Shown: positions 8,971 through 17,801, numbered from the stretch's first letter. The stretch: 64,000 nt of DNA from Vibrio xiamenensis (GCF_900100015.1 NZ_FNDD01000022.1:1-64000); one strand, 5' to 3'. Numbers and translations: made by a program. The notes: a model not told the origin generated them from the letters alone.

Positions 8971-8988
8971 TTTGCAAACGTTCCCATT
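8971..8988. promoter_or_regulatory. ScrR operator before scrB
   Basis: ttgcaaacgttcccat is the exact reverse complement of the scrA operator core plus flanks. It lies about 30 bp before the scrB start codon. Confidence 0.8.
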
Positions 8989-9018
8989 AAGAATTTCTTT
9001 GAACAATAGGTTATTGAG

Positions 9019-10659
9019 ATGTCAATTCAGCAAATATTTTCCCTTTGCGGCGGTGTGCAAAATATCGCCCGAGTGCTTCTTCCTGATGACAAACTCATTA
9101 TCGAAGTAAAACACGATGTTGAGGAGCCAAACGCGCCCGAATTTATCAAAACCATCGAAGTGCAGGGCGAGACGCAATTGGTCTTTCGCCGCCCAGCGGA
9201 TTTGACCTTTGATGAAGCATTAGCACTTGATCAGACGTTGGCGGCGCTGCAAAAGCATCGCGCTAAAGCGTATCAAACGCCGATTGAGAGTGAGTGGCGT
9301 CCGAGCTGGCATATTTCGCCGCCGATTGGTCTTCTTAACGACCCTAACGGGTTTATCTATCACAATGGTCAGTATCACCTGTTTTATCAGTGGTATCCGT
9401 ACGGTTGTGAACACAAAGACAAACACTGGGTGCTGCTGACCAGCGACGACTTGGTGAATTGGACGTGGCAGCGCGTGGCGCTGACGCCATCTGCGTGGTT
9501 TGACAGCCACGGAGTGTTCTCCGGCCACAGCGTCAGCCAAGGCGACACCTTATACACCTTTTATACTGGCAATACGCGAATTGGCCCGCAGCGCGATAGG
9601 CACACCACGCAATGTGTTGCGATCGCAAAAGGCGATGGCGAACTGGTTAAGCAAGGGCCAATTATTGAAGGTTTGCCACCGGGTGTGACTGAACATATTC
9701 GTGACCCGAAAGTGTTTAAACGCGGCGAACTATGGTGGATGGTGCTTGGCGCGCAAACCACTGAGCTGCAAGGACGCCTTGCGGTGTATACCTCACGCGA
9801 TCTCAAACACTGGGATTATCAAGGGCTGTTTGGTCAAGAGTTGGGTGACTTCGGCTATATGTGGGAATGCCCAGATATGTTTGAGCTCGGCGGTCAAGAC
9901 TTTGCGATGTTCTGCCCACAAGGCATTGAATTTGAGAGTCCTTATCACACCATTGGTCATCATAATGGTTTGGCGAAAGCGCAGTTTGGTGATGAAATTA
10001 CGCTGGAGCTTAGCGATTTTCAAGCACTTGACTACGGCTTTGATTTCTACGCGCCGCAAACCATGCAAGCGCCAGACGGTCGCCGCATTTTATGCGCTTG
10101 GATGGGGCTGCCTGACGAAGTCGATCAGCCGTCAAGTGATGAAGGTTGGGCGCATCAGCTGACCTGTTTTCGTCAGCTGGATTATCGAGATGGCGTGGTG
10201 CGCCAATACCCGATTCGTGAGCTTGAAAGCTTGATCGAGACTCAGCAAAGCGTGGTCTTAACTGAAGCACTGCACGATGTTGGAGTGCAAAGTTTTGATC
10301 TCAGCTTAACGCTGGAGTGGGGACAAAGCCTCAACTTGTTTGAAGGGGATGGCCATCAATTGGTGATCAAAGCGAATGCTGAGACGCATCAGCTGATACT
10401 CGATCGCAGCGAAACACTCAATCGTGCGGCGGATGTGATTCGCGAAGTCGATATCGACACCGATTTGATTGAACTGCGTATTCTGGCCGACACCTCCTCG
10501 GTGGAGATTTTCATCAATCAAGGCCAATACGTGATGACCTCGCGAGTGTTTACTTCAAAGCAGTCTACCTGTATGTCGGTACTCGGCGGCGATGTTAATG
10601 CATGCCTGAAAACTCTCAAAGCGCCAAAAGCGCCGTTTGCGAATGAAGCCACCGCCTAG
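9019..10659 (+). CDS. scrB: Sucrose-6-phosphate hydrolase, GH32
   Basis: A 546-residue cytoplasmic invertase that splits sucrose-6-phosphate into glucose-6-phosphate and fructose. The GH32 five-bladed propeller begins near residue 95. The nucleophile is Asp108 in LLNDPNG, the transition-state stabiliser lies in HIRDPKVF, and the acid/base is Glu283 in WECPDMF. A C-terminal beta-sandwich follows from about residue 420 (DTSSVEIFINQG). The N-terminal extension of about 90 residues before the catalytic domain is longer than in many GH32 enzymes but known in enterobacterial and vibrio ScrB. It is expressed from its own ScrR-controlled promoter and convergent with scrK. Confidence 0.95.
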   Translation: MSIQQIFSLCGGVQNIARVLLPDDKLIIEVKHDVEEPNAPEFIKTIEVQGETQLVFRRPADLTFDEALALDQTLAALQKHRAKAYQTPIESEWRPSWHISPPIGLLNDPNGFIYHNGQYHLFYQWYPYGCEHKDKHWVLLTSDDLVNWTWQRVALTPSAWFDSHGVFSGHSVSQGDTLYTFYTGNTRIGPQRDRHTTQCVAIAKGDGELVKQGPIIEGLPPGVTEHIRDPKVFKRGELWWMVLGAQTTELQGRLAVYTSRDLKHWDYQGLFGQELGDFGYMWECPDMFELGGQDFAMFCPQGIEFESPYHTIGHHNGLAKAQFGDEITLELSDFQALDYGFDFYAPQTMQAPDGRRILCAWMGLPDEVDQPSSDEGWAHQLTCFRQLDYRDGVVRQYPIRELESLIETQQSVVLTEALHDVGVQSFDLSLTLEWGQSLNLFEGDGHQLVIKANAETHQLILDRSETLNRAADVIREVDIDTDLIELRILADTSSVEIFINQGQYVMTSRVFTSKQSTCMSVLGGDVNACLKTLKAPKAPFANEATA

Positions 10660-10705
10660 CCAAGCAATGATTGAATAAGCGATAATTCATCGCGCCTAAA
10701 CCCAA

Positions 10706-10733
10706 AAGCCCAAGCAAATGCTTGGGCTTTTTT
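10706..10733. terminator. Bidirectional terminator between scrB and scrK
   Basis: aagcccaagc/gcttgggctt (10706-10715 and 10720-10729) with a 4-base loop, a T-run to the right and an A-run to the left. Confidence 0.85.
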
Positions 10734-10797
10734 AATCAGCAAATCAAGGCTCTCAGCGCGTATTTTTACATCGCATTCTCAAAGCGTATCGACGCGG

Positions 10798-11718
10798 CTA
10801 AAGAAACGTCAGTAATTGGTTTTGGGTCGGTAGCGCCGTCATGGCGCCTTTTTTGGTGGTCGCCAATGCGCCGCAGGCGTTGGCCATTTTGACTGCAAGG
10901 AAAATCGTATCGCGATCGGCCCATAGGTTTTGCGCCGCCAGTTTAGCTAGCAATCCGCCAACAAAGGCATCGCCAGCGCCGGTGGTATCGACCGGTTTAA
11001 TTGGCTCGACCGTCACTAATGTTTGCTGCTGCTCAAACACAATGATTGATCCTTTCGCCCCTTGGGTGATCAGCACCAAAGTATTGTTAAACGCTTCAAG
11101 TGCGGCAATGCCTTGCTCAAGCGAGTCGGTTTGCGTGAGATAGAGCAGTTCATCGTCTGAGAACTTCACCACATCAGCAAGGGCAATGGCTTCGCGCACC
11201 ACATCAAGGAGTTCACTTGGGTTGCTCCACACTTCCTCGCGCAGGTTCGGATCAAAACTGACGTAGCCGCCCGCTTTCTTTATATCACGCATGGCTTGGA
11301 AAGTGCTGCTGCGGCTTGGCTCATTGGCCAGTGCAATGGAACAAACGTGCAGCCATTCATGGGGCTTAAACGCCGGAATATCCGTTGGCAGCAGAAATTG
11401 GTCGGCGCTTGGTTTGACCATAAAGGTAAAACTGCGCTCGCCGCCTGCATCCAAATCGACCACCACAGTTGAGGTGCGCTGGGTATCATCAAGGCGCATA
11501 AACTCGGTATTGACCTGTTCATGTTCTAACGTGGTTTTCATAAAACGACCCATAGGGTCTTGACCGACACGGCCAAAAAACGCCGCATCACCGTTTAAGC
11601 GCGCAATGGCGACTGCGACATTAGCTGGAGCGCCGCCTGGGCATTTTAAGTAGGTATTTTCAGTATCAGGAATAAGGTCGACAACGGCGTCGCCGGTGAC
11701 CCAAACTCGGTTGGTCAT
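10798..11718 (-). CDS. scrK: Fructokinase, PfkB family
   Basis: A 306-residue ribokinase/PfkB-family kinase that phosphorylates the fructose released by ScrB. The first PfkB signature covers the GGAPANVAVAIARL region (about residues 30-43) and the second is DTTGAGDAFVGGLL (about 243-256), where the Asp is the catalytic base and GAGD forms the anion hole. Length and order fit fructokinase. It is convergent with scrB. I see no ScrR-type operator in front; a Cra-like site at 11756-11777 may control it instead. Other sugar kinases of the family are possible from the protein alone; the locus favours fructose. Confidence 0.9.
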   Translation of the reverse strand: MTNRVWVTGDAVVDLIPDTENTYLKCPGGAPANVAVAIARLNGDAAFFGRVGQDPMGRFMKTTLEHEQVNTEFMRLDDTQRTSTVVVDLDAGGERSFTFMVKPSADQFLLPTDIPAFKPHEWLHVCSIALANEPSRSSTFQAMRDIKKAGGYVSFDPNLREEVWSNPSELLDVVREAIALADVVKFSDDELLYLTQTDSLEQGIAALEAFNNTLVLITQGAKGSIIVFEQQQTLVTVEPIKPVDTTGAGDAFVGGLLAKLAAQNLWADRDTIFLAVKMANACGALATTKKGAMTALPTQNQLLTFL

Positions 11719-11755
11719 GGTGTTATTTACCGTGGTTATGCAAACTGGGGTAATG

Positions 11756-11777
11756 ATTGCTGAACCGTTTTAGCAAT
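11756..11777. promoter_or_regulatory. Cra/FruR-like operator before scrK
   Basis: gctgaaccgttttagc is the core of a 22-bp element with attgct/agcaat at its ends. It fits the Cra (FruR) consensus RSTGAAWCSNTHHW with one mismatch. It lies about 40-60 bp upstream of the scrK start. It does not match the gggaacgtt ScrR operators of the same locus. Confidence 0.45.
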
Positions 11778-11878
11778 GCAATAAAAACGCTGAAAAAGCG
11801 CCTCAGAATGTGATCCTAATCTGGCTCGAAAATGAGCTTGTGCGGTGAAATTTTGGTCGTCAAAAAATATCAATAAAT

Positions 11879-12340
11879 TCATATAGATAAATCTCTAAAT
11901 TCACTGCCAATTTGTTCAAATCTTACGCTTGGTTTTTGATTTAGGGAACGATACCAGTTTGGCGGCATGTTCGCGCTCAATCCCGCGAGTTTTAATGCAG
12001 ATAATTCTGCCTCGCAAATCACCACCAAATGCAGAAACTGGTCAAGTAGCGATTGCACATCCTCAAGTGACAAAGCGCCTTCGCGCGCCTTTGATTTGAG
12101 TAGCCCAATCACTGAGGAATAGGGCACCAAAGGTTCCAGTTGACCGCGTTCTCCACTCGCGATTAAACGCTGGGATTTCGGCGCATGGGCGCGGGCTATC
12201 TGCCAATCGGGTTTATTTTGGCTGGTCAGGTAATGCTCGCGATAACAGACGTAAGGAAGAAAAAAACGTTCGATGTGCTGCCAGCGCTCGGCTTGGATTT
12301 CCAGATAGATGTGCTGCAGTTCAACAAGATGATCGGTCAT
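11879..12340 (-). CDS. Unknown protein
   Basis: I do not recognise this protein. I prefer the start at 12340 (MTDHLVELQHIY, 153 residues). The open frame extends to 12424, but that start would leave only 43 bp for two divergent promoters. Neither start has a clear ribosome binding site. The protein is soluble, mostly helical in appearance, without signal peptide or membrane helices, and rich in Leu, Gln and Glu. It is divergent from the patatin-like gene. A GC content and codon usage like those of its neighbours support a real gene. Confidence 0.55.
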   Translation of the reverse strand: MTDHLVELQHIYLEIQAERWQHIERFFLPYVCYREHYLTSQNKPDWQIARAHAPKSQRLIASGERGQLEPLVPYSSVIGLLKSKAREGALSLEDVQSLLDQFLHLVVICEAELSALKLAGLSANMPPNWYRSLNQKPSVRFEQIGSEFRDLSI

Positions 12341-12467
12341 GGCGCAAGGGGAAGTGGCTTTTAAAACGGCGAGTATAGCATATTTAGCGCCTTGAAAATC
12401 AGCGATTGGCGCTGGCGCTATCATGGTGTAAAGTGTTTGATAATCATCATGTTACAAGGAGAGGAAT

Positions 12468-13334
12468 GTGGTTGTCGGACCTAACGCATTAATCGTCGAG
12501 GGCGGGGCGATGCGCAGTATTGTTTCGTGTGGCGTGCTGGATCAATTCCTCGCGCAGCAATTCTCACCTTTTGATAGTTTCTGGGGCGTCTCGGCTGGCG
12601 CGAATAATTTAGTCGCTTACTTGGCGAACATGCCGAGGCGTAACCTCAAAGTGTATCTCGACTACAGTTGCCGTAAAAACTTCATCAAACCCGGGCGCTT
12701 TATTCGCGGCGGCGATTTGATGGATCTGGATTGGATGTGGGAAATTTCACTGCGCGAACTTGGCCTTGATAAACAGACGTTGAACGCGGAAAAACGCCCT
12801 TTGTTTATTACGGTGACGCGCCAAAGTGACGGTCAGGCGGCGTATTTATCCCCGTCTGCAGATCAGGTTGCCGAAGCGATGAAAGCTAGCAGCGCATTGC
12901 CGATTTTATACCGCCGCGGCGTTGAACTCGATGGTACGCGCTATGTGGATGGCGGCGTGGCCGATTCGATTCCTCTGCAAGCGGCGATCGATGCGGGGGC
13001 TAAAAACATCATGATTTTGCGCAGCCGCCCTGAGTCTTATCGCAAGCCAGCCCCTAAGTGGCGCGGCTTAACCAGGCGTTTATTACGCGAGACGCCAGGG
13101 CTTATCGAGCCGATGCTAACGCGCCATCTGCGCTACAATCAAACTCTTGATTTGATTGCTTCGCCGCCGCAAGGGGTGAAAGTGTTGCAGTTTTGCCCGC
13201 CAGAAGATTTTAAACTTAAGCGTTTAAGTCGAGAAGTGGAACCGCTTGAGCAGGCGTATCAGCTAGGAATGGATCTCGGCCAGCGTGCCATCGACGTTTG
13301 GCAGCAGCAAATCGAGGCTGATTCAAAGGCTTAA
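12468..13334 (+). CDS. Patatin-like phospholipase, YjjU type
   Basis: A 288-residue patatin-fold hydrolase. The oxyanion-hole motif EGGAMRS (residues 11-17), the nucleophile Ser42 in GVSAG and the catalytic Asp161 in DGGVADS are all present, so the Ser-Asp dyad is intact. Family members cleave acyl esters of lipids; the substrate here is unknown. It starts with GTG, chosen because aaggagagg lies 4-11 bases upstream. There is no signal peptide, so it acts in the cytoplasm or at the inner membrane face. The stop codon is embedded in a perfect 18-bp tandem repeat (13329-13373). Confidence 0.85.
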   Translation: MVVGPNALIVEGGAMRSIVSCGVLDQFLAQQFSPFDSFWGVSAGANNLVAYLANMPRRNLKVYLDYSCRKNFIKPGRFIRGGDLMDLDWMWEISLRELGLDKQTLNAEKRPLFITVTRQSDGQAAYLSPSADQVAEAMKASSALPILYRRGVELDGTRYVDGGVADSIPLQAAIDAGAKNIMILRSRPESYRKPAPKWRGLTRRLLRETPGLIEPMLTRHLRYNQTLDLIASPPQGVKVLQFCPPEDFKLKRLSREVEPLEQAYQLGMDLGQRAIDVWQQQIEADSKA

Positions 13335-13373
13335 GCGAATTCTCAAGCTTAAGCGAATTCTCAAGCTTAAGCC
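13329..13373. repeat. 18-bp tandem repeat on a stop codon
   Basis: The unit gcttaagcgaattctcaa occurs perfectly at 13329-13346 and 13347-13364 and for 8 bases more. The period is a multiple of three, so the true stop (TAA at 13332-13334) is followed by in-frame TAA at 13350 and 13368. Confidence 0.95.
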
Positions 13374-13459
13374 AAAGCAAAGATTTGACATTGCCACCAT
13401 CAGCCATCAACGCGCGTCGGTATAATTGACCCATCATCAATAAGTTATGAGGGATTATT

Positions 13460-13753
13460 ATGCTCAATGCGTTAGTGGTGGTGGCCACCCTAGAGGCCAA
13501 ACCCGGGCAACTTGAATTGGTCAAAGCCGAGGCTCAACAGCTGATCGACCTGACTCGAATCGAGCCCGGTTGTGTTGAATATGTGCTGCACCAAGATAAC
13601 GAAAACCCCTTAGTGCTGGTGTTTATCGAGCGCTGGGAAAGCAAAGCCGCACTTGAATCACACATTGCTTCAGAACATTTTCAAGCCTTTTCCGCGGCCA
13701 CCAAGCAAGCGGTCGCCTCACTGAAGATCAATCAATTAACCATGATTGGCTAA
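13460..13753 (+). CDS. ABM-domain monooxygenase, YgiN-like
   Basis: A 97-residue antibiotic-biosynthesis-monooxygenase (ABM) domain protein, essentially one ferredoxin-like domain. The family pattern is visible: LVVVATLEAKPGQ at the N-terminus, then a GCVEY turn, HQDNENP and FIERWESKAALESHIAS. Relatives such as YgiN act on quinols or simply bind small aromatics, and usually work as dimers. The ATG at 13460 has gaggg a few bases upstream. Its stop overlaps by 4 bp the stop of the convergent small gene. Function beyond the fold is not determinable. Confidence 0.8.
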   Translation: MLNALVVVATLEAKPGQLELVKAEAQQLIDLTRIEPGCVEYVLHQDNENPLVLVFIERWESKAALESHIASEHFQAFSAATKQAVASLKINQLTMIG

Positions 13754-13983
13754 GCGCTCGGCTGCTTGTCGAGTTGCATCAGCAGTTGATAAAAGAGCTC
13801 GGCTGCCTTAACGCCATCATGTTGCACATAGGCTTGAGTGATGGCGCCTTCTTTGAGTAGACAGATTGCATCCAGTAACCACGCTGGTTGATCCGCCAGA
13901 TATTGACCAATTAGCTGACGTACTTGCTGTTTGTGCACCAGAGTGCATAATTGATGCGGCAGGAATTGCTGCTTGATACGCAT
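13750..13983 (-). CDS. Small unknown protein
   Basis: A 77-residue soluble protein that I do not recognise. The sequence is rich in Leu, Gln and Ala and looks helical. It lies between the ABM gene (convergent, 4-bp overlap at the stops) and the P-loop gene (divergent, 21 bp between starts). There is no strong ribosome binding site. It may be real because it fills an otherwise empty interval exactly, but evidence is thin. Confidence 0.45.
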   Translation of the reverse strand: MRIKQQFLPHQLCTLVHKQQVRQLIGQYLADQPAWLLDAICLLKEGAITQAYVQHDGVKAAELFYQLLMQLDKQPSA

Positions 13984-14004
13984 CGCGATTGGCTAGGAGG
14001 CCGT

Positions 14005-14526
14005 ATGGCGAAAATCTATTTTATCTGCGGCTTTATCGGCAGTGGCAAAACGACCTACTCAAAACAGTTGGCAACGCTTAGCCAAGGCTATCGATATAAT
14101 CTCGATGAGTGGATGATTCCGCTGTATGGCGAACATATGGAACGCGCCGTGTTTGATGCGCGCATCGAGTTGCTCACCGAGCTATTTAAACGTCAGGCTT
14201 TGGCGCTTCTCGAACTTGGCGTGCCAGTGATTTTCGATTTTGGTTTTTGGCGCCACGCCGATCGTCAGTCGATTCGACACTGGGCGATATCGCAGCAACT
14301 TGAGTTCCAATTTGTCTATCTCGACAGCGATTATGCCCTGTGCTGCGAACGTGCCCAGCAGCGTAACCAAACAATTAAGCAAGGGCCGCAGCAGGATGCG
14401 TTTGAAATGACGCCTGAAATGCTGGCACTGTTTTGGTCTCAATTTGAAGCTCCAAATGAGGCAGAGCGCCAGCGAATGCTCTGCATCGTACCAAACAGCG
14501 CACACTTTATGTGCGATGGAGAATAG
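14005..14526 (+). CDS. Small P-loop ATPase / putative kinase
   Basis: A 173-residue AAA/zeta-toxin-like P-loop protein. The Walker A motif is CGFIGSGKTTYSKQL, beginning about residue 7. A DFGFWR segment (about residue 74) takes the Walker B position, and an R-rich lid (CERAQQRNQ, about 113-121) follows. Such proteins usually phosphorylate a small molecule. The start at 14005 is set by aggagg seven bases upstream; the frame is open to 13951. It is a single gene ending in a terminator shared with the convergent HAD gene. The substrate is unknown. Confidence 0.75.
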   Translation: MAKIYFICGFIGSGKTTYSKQLATLSQGYRYNLDEWMIPLYGEHMERAVFDARIELLTELFKRQALALLELGVPVIFDFGFWRHADRQSIRHWAISQQLEFQFVYLDSDYALCCERAQQRNQTIKQGPQQDAFEMTPEMLALFWSQFEAPNEAERQRMLCIVPNSAHFMCDGE

Positions 14527-14530
14527 AATA

Positions 14531-14555
14531 AAAAAGCCAGCGAATGGCTGGCTTT
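14531..14555. terminator. Bidirectional terminator
   Basis: aaagccagc/gctggcttt (14533-14541 and 14547-14555) lies between the convergent P-loop and HAD genes, with an A-run on the left that becomes the T-run for the minus-strand gene. Confidence 0.85.
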
Positions 14556-14562
14556 AGAGAGG

Positions 14563-15369
14563 TTATTCTAGTTTATCCAAATAGGCTTTAAGCACGGTAA
14601 GGACACCGCTTTCTCGGTTACTTGGGGCGCGAAAACGGGCGAATTTCTTCACCCCTTCGTGGGCATTTTCGACCGCGTAAGAGTGATAGCTGGCCTCAAG
14701 CATTTCCACATCATTGAAATAATCGCCAAAACTCATGGTTTGCTCGTAGCTAAAGCCAAGACGTGATTGTAGCTGTTTGATTGCCGCGCCTTTCGATGCA
14801 TCGGCATGCATCACATCAAGCCAAATTTTTGCGCTCACCACCACTTTTTGGCGCTCGCCAAACTTGGCATTAATGCTTGGGTAGACGTTATCTTCGGTGC
14901 CGTTGAAGTTACATAGCGCCACTTTAACGAATTCATCCTCGACCGCCAGCAGATCCGCCACACGTTCGCAGCGATGATAGTAGTGCTGGACCTCTGCGAC
15001 CGCTTGTGGATCGTTGGTTTCGATATAGGCTGATTGCTTGCCGCACAGCACAATGTGGGTGTTTTCGATTTGGCGCGCGGCGGTAATGATTTCGACCACG
15101 TCTTGTTTGTCTAACGTACAGCTATAAAGCTCTTTACCTTGATGCATCACAAACGTGCCATTTTCAGCCACAAACATCATGCGGTCTTGAATTGAGGCGA
15201 AGGTATCGAGCAGGCTGTAATATTGGCGTCCTGAGGCGGCGGCGAAGATAATGCCGTGCTGTTCTAATCTTGGAAAAATTTCGAAAAATTCTGGGTCGAG
15301 CTGGCCGTGTTCATTGAGTAGGGTGCCGTCCATATCGGCGGCGATGAATTTAACGTTTTTATCTGACAT
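14563..15369 (-). CDS. HAD-family sugar phosphatase, Cof type
   Basis: A 268-residue haloacid-dehalogenase hydrolase of the Cof/YbiV subfamily. Motif I is AADMDGTLL (nucleophile Asp12 or so), motif II AASGRQ, motif III a conserved Lys in DASKGAA, and motif IV GDYFNDVEML. The C2-type cap lies between motifs II and III. Relatives such as YbiV dephosphorylate sugar phosphates. The length is normal. The start at 15369 puts the DMDGT motif at the usual distance from the N-terminus. Confidence 0.85.
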   Translation of the reverse strand: MSDKNVKFIAADMDGTLLNEHGQLDPEFFEIFPRLEQHGIIFAAASGRQYYSLLDTFASIQDRMMFVAENGTFVMHQGKELYSCTLDKQDVVEIITAARQIENTHIVLCGKQSAYIETNDPQAVAEVQHYYHRCERVADLLAVEDEFVKVALCNFNGTEDNVYPSINAKFGERQKVVVSAKIWLDVMHADASKGAAIKQLQSRLGFSYEQTMSFGDYFNDVEMLEASYHSYAVENAHEGVKKFARFRAPSNRESGVLTVLKAYLDKLE

Positions 15370-15584
15370 GTAGGTACTCGTTTCTCTTTGACGGGAAAAC
15401 AGCTTGAGCCGCTTACGGGTGAATCAACCTAGAGTATGCGCTGGCAAAGATAAGCGGTGCAAGCGTTTCGTATTAAAGCGGTTAGATTGAGGCAAATTCT
15501 GACTTTCGTGCCAGTGTGACTTTGCTTTTAGGCCTGACAGTGTACGCCGAGTAAAGCGGTTTATCGGGTTTTCTTTAGCGCATA

Positions 15585-15612
15585 AAAAAGCGCTCTCTTA
15601 GGAGCGCTTTGA
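15585..15612. terminator. Terminator of the BASS transporter gene
   Basis: aaagcgctc/gagcgcttt (15587-15595 and 15602-15610); the A-run at 15584-15589 gives the minus-strand T-tail. It lies just downstream of the stop at 15627. Confidence 0.8.
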
Positions 15613-15626
15613 GCAAAGCGTGAGCA

Positions 15627-16577
15627 TTACGCCTCGGAGGCGAGTTTCGCACTAGGCTGTGCTTGACGTTTTGACCAGAAGCCAGCCAAAAGGGAGCCGC
15701 TGATGTTGTGCCAAACCGAGAAAATGGTGCCAGCAATCGCTGCGGTTGGGGCAAAAAACTTCATCGCCAGTGCGGTGGCAAGGCCAGAGTTTTGTAAGCC
15801 CACTTCAAAGGCGATAGTGCGGCAGGTTTTTTCTTCAAAACCGAGCTTTTTGCTGATCAAATAACCGGCGCCAAGGCCAATTGAGTTGTGCAGCACCACG
15901 GCAACGGCAACCATAGGGCCAACTTCAACTAATTTGCCCGCATTGAGTGCCACCACAATGGCGATGATAGTGATGATCGCCAGCATCGAAATCAAAGGCA
16001 GAACGGCTTCCACCTTTGCGATCTGCTTATGCAGTAAACTATTGAGCACAATGCCGATTAATACCGGTACCAGCACCACTTTAACCAAGCTTAGGATCAT
16101 GCTTGCGACCGGAATGTCGACGGCTTTGCCTGCCAACAGCTCGACCAAAAACGGCGTAAAAATGACGCTCAGCAAGGTGCTGATTGCCGTCATGGTTATA
16201 GAGAGCGCCACATCGCCCTTGGCTAAAAAGCACATCACGTTGCTGCTGGTACCGCCGGCCACACAGCCGACCAACACCAAGCCCACGGTTAAATCTGGAT
16301 CAAAACCGAGCACGCTGGCGATGGCTAGTGCTACCAGTGGCATAACCGTAAATTGCAGCACCACGCCTGTCGAGACCGCTTTAGCATTGGTCAGCACGTT
16401 GGCAAAATCTTGTGGTCTGAGGGTTAAGCCCATGGCTAACATGATGATTGTCAGCAGTGGCACGATGGAGGTTTTTAAGCCGCTAAACAGCTCGGGTTGA
16501 AAGAAGGCGATGGCAGACAGCGCCACCGCCCAAACTGGGAACAGCTGGGTGATTTTATTGAGCATTCTCGTATCCAT
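15627..16577 (-). CDS. BASS-family sodium-dependent transporter
   Basis: A 316-residue inner-membrane protein of the bile acid:sodium symporter family with about nine to ten hydrophobic helices. Family landmarks are MGLTLRPQDF near residue 50, the GCVAGGTSSNV segment (about 106-116) that contributes a sodium site, and FEVGLQNSGLATALA (about 255). Bacterial members move organic acids such as ketopantoate or bile acids; substrate is not readable here. The start is uncertain: ATG at 16577 or a second ATG four codons on. It is a single gene with its own terminator. Confidence 0.8.
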   Translation of the reverse strand: MDTRMLNKITQLFPVWAVALSAIAFFQPELFSGLKTSIVPLLTIIMLAMGLTLRPQDFANVLTNAKAVSTGVVLQFTVMPLVALAIASVLGFDPDLTVGLVLVGCVAGGTSSNVMCFLAKGDVALSITMTAISTLLSVIFTPFLVELLAGKAVDIPVASMILSLVKVVLVPVLIGIVLNSLLHKQIAKVEAVLPLISMLAIITIIAIVVALNAGKLVEVGPMVAVAVVLHNSIGLGAGYLISKKLGFEEKTCRTIAFEVGLQNSGLATALAMKFFAPTAAIAGTIFSVWHNISGSLLAGFWSKRQAQPSAKLASEA

Positions 16578-16696
16578 GTTGTGTTTGTTGTGATTATTTT
16601 TATATCAAACACATACTATGGATAAATGAATAAAAATGCACCCCGCAATTTGCAGCTTCAGGTATTATTCAAGGATTAAGCTTCTTGGGTTAACAC

Positions 16697-17572
16697 TTAA
16701 TGAAACATCACCAGCACAGCAGCGATGCCCACTAAACACAGCGCGAACATGTCTTTACGGCGCGCCTTTTCTTTCAGCCACAGCGCCGAAATCAGCATCA
16801 TAAAGAAGATCTCAACTTGGCCGAGGGTTTTCACGTACGGCACGCTTTGCAGTGACATGGCGCTAAACCAGCCCAGTGAGCCCAAAAAACTCATCAAACT
16901 GGTCAGCATGACCCGTTTGCGATGAACAAACATCGCGCTGAGCGTGGCGCGATCGCGCATCAGCAAGTAGCCAGTGAGCAGCAAGGTTTGCAGAGTAATC
17001 ACGCTAAACAGCACCCAAGCCGCGCTGTGTGGAAACGGCAGGTGCAGGCTCAAGCTGGCTTCGCGTACCCACAGCGAGGTGAGGGCAAAAGCGCTTGAGC
17101 AGGCAAGGCCAATCATCACAGTCTTAAGTGACAACTGGTTCAGTTTGCCTGGCGAGCTTAAAATCACCACCGCGACGCCGCCAATAAATACCCCAAGCCA
17201 GCCCCAAGAAGTCAGCGTGGTGCCAAAAAATAGCACGCCAAGCAACGCGGCAACTGGCGCTTCACACTTGGCTAGCCCTGCGCCAATGGCGAAATTTTTC
17301 TGTTTAAACAACACCACCATCAAACCGGTGGCGATGATCTGCATCACCGCGGCGCCAACCACAAAGCCGATCGACTGAGTGGTGAGCTCGGGCAGCGGCG
17401 CTTCATCCACTTGATACAGCACCAACAAATAAATCAGCGCCAGCGGACTGGCGCATAAGAAACGTGACAATGTCACGCCGATGATATTTAATTGTTTACT
17501 TAAAGTACTTTGCAGTGCATTACGCCACGCCTGGCAGAAGGCGGCAAAGAGGGTAAATAAAATCCAAACCAT
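16697..17572 (-). CDS. EamA/DMT-family transporter
   Basis: A 291-residue protein with about ten hydrophobic helices arranged as two EamA repeats, the drug/metabolite transporter architecture. The start at 17572 (MVWILFTLFAAFCQA) begins directly with the first helix; the frame is open to 17656 but the extra 28 residues do not look like part of this family. Such proteins export or exchange metabolites. The gene lies on the same strand as the LysR gene about 226 bp upstream, which may regulate it. Substrate unknown. Confidence 0.75.
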   Translation of the reverse strand: MVWILFTLFAAFCQAWRNALQSTLSKQLNIIGVTLSRFLCASPLALIYLLVLYQVDEAPLPELTTQSIGFVVGAAVMQIIATGLMVVLFKQKNFAIGAGLAKCEAPVAALLGVLFFGTTLTSWGWLGVFIGGVAVVILSSPGKLNQLSLKTVMIGLACSSAFALTSLWVREASLSLHLPFPHSAAWVLFSVITLQTLLLTGYLLMRDRATLSAMFVHRKRVMLTSLMSFLGSLGWFSAMSLQSVPYVKTLGQVEIFFMMLISALWLKEKARRKDMFALCLVGIAAVLVMFH

Positions 17573-17700
17573 ACAAAACTCATTAATGATAATTAAAATA
17601 ATCGAGCGATAGCCCCAAGGCCGGCTCACGAACAGCAGGTGGGCGCCGCAATTCACCTTCTGATGTGGTCATTTCCCCTAAGGTTCACTTGGTAAAGTGA

Positions 17701-17731
17701 CTACCCTTAAGTTTGATTGCGTCAAGGGTAG
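17701..17731. other. Hairpin between LysR and EamA genes
   Basis: ctaccctt/aagggtag (17701-17708 and 17724-17731) with a 15-base loop. There is no T-run on the minus strand, so it is either a weak terminator or a site bound by a regulator. Confidence 0.4.
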
Positions 17732-17771
17732 AAGAACACAAAGGGGAAAGCCGCTAGACGGGCAAGCTATA

Positions 17772-17801
17772 CATCAGTAAGCACTACATCAGTAAGCACT
17801 A
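17772..17801. repeat. 15-bp tandem repeat on the LysR stop codon
   Basis: On the minus strand the unit tagtgcttactgatg occurs twice without mismatch. The first TAG is the stop codon of the LysR gene, and the second lies in frame 15 bp later. Confidence 0.95.

Noticed and set aside
9701..10162. 153-codon frame inside scrB
   Set aside because: It lies in another frame fully within the well-supported scrB gene.
15886..16500. 204-codon plus-strand frame opposite the BASS gene
   Set aside because: Antisense to a clear transporter gene; the Thr/Ser/Pro-rich text is the usual mirror of a membrane protein.
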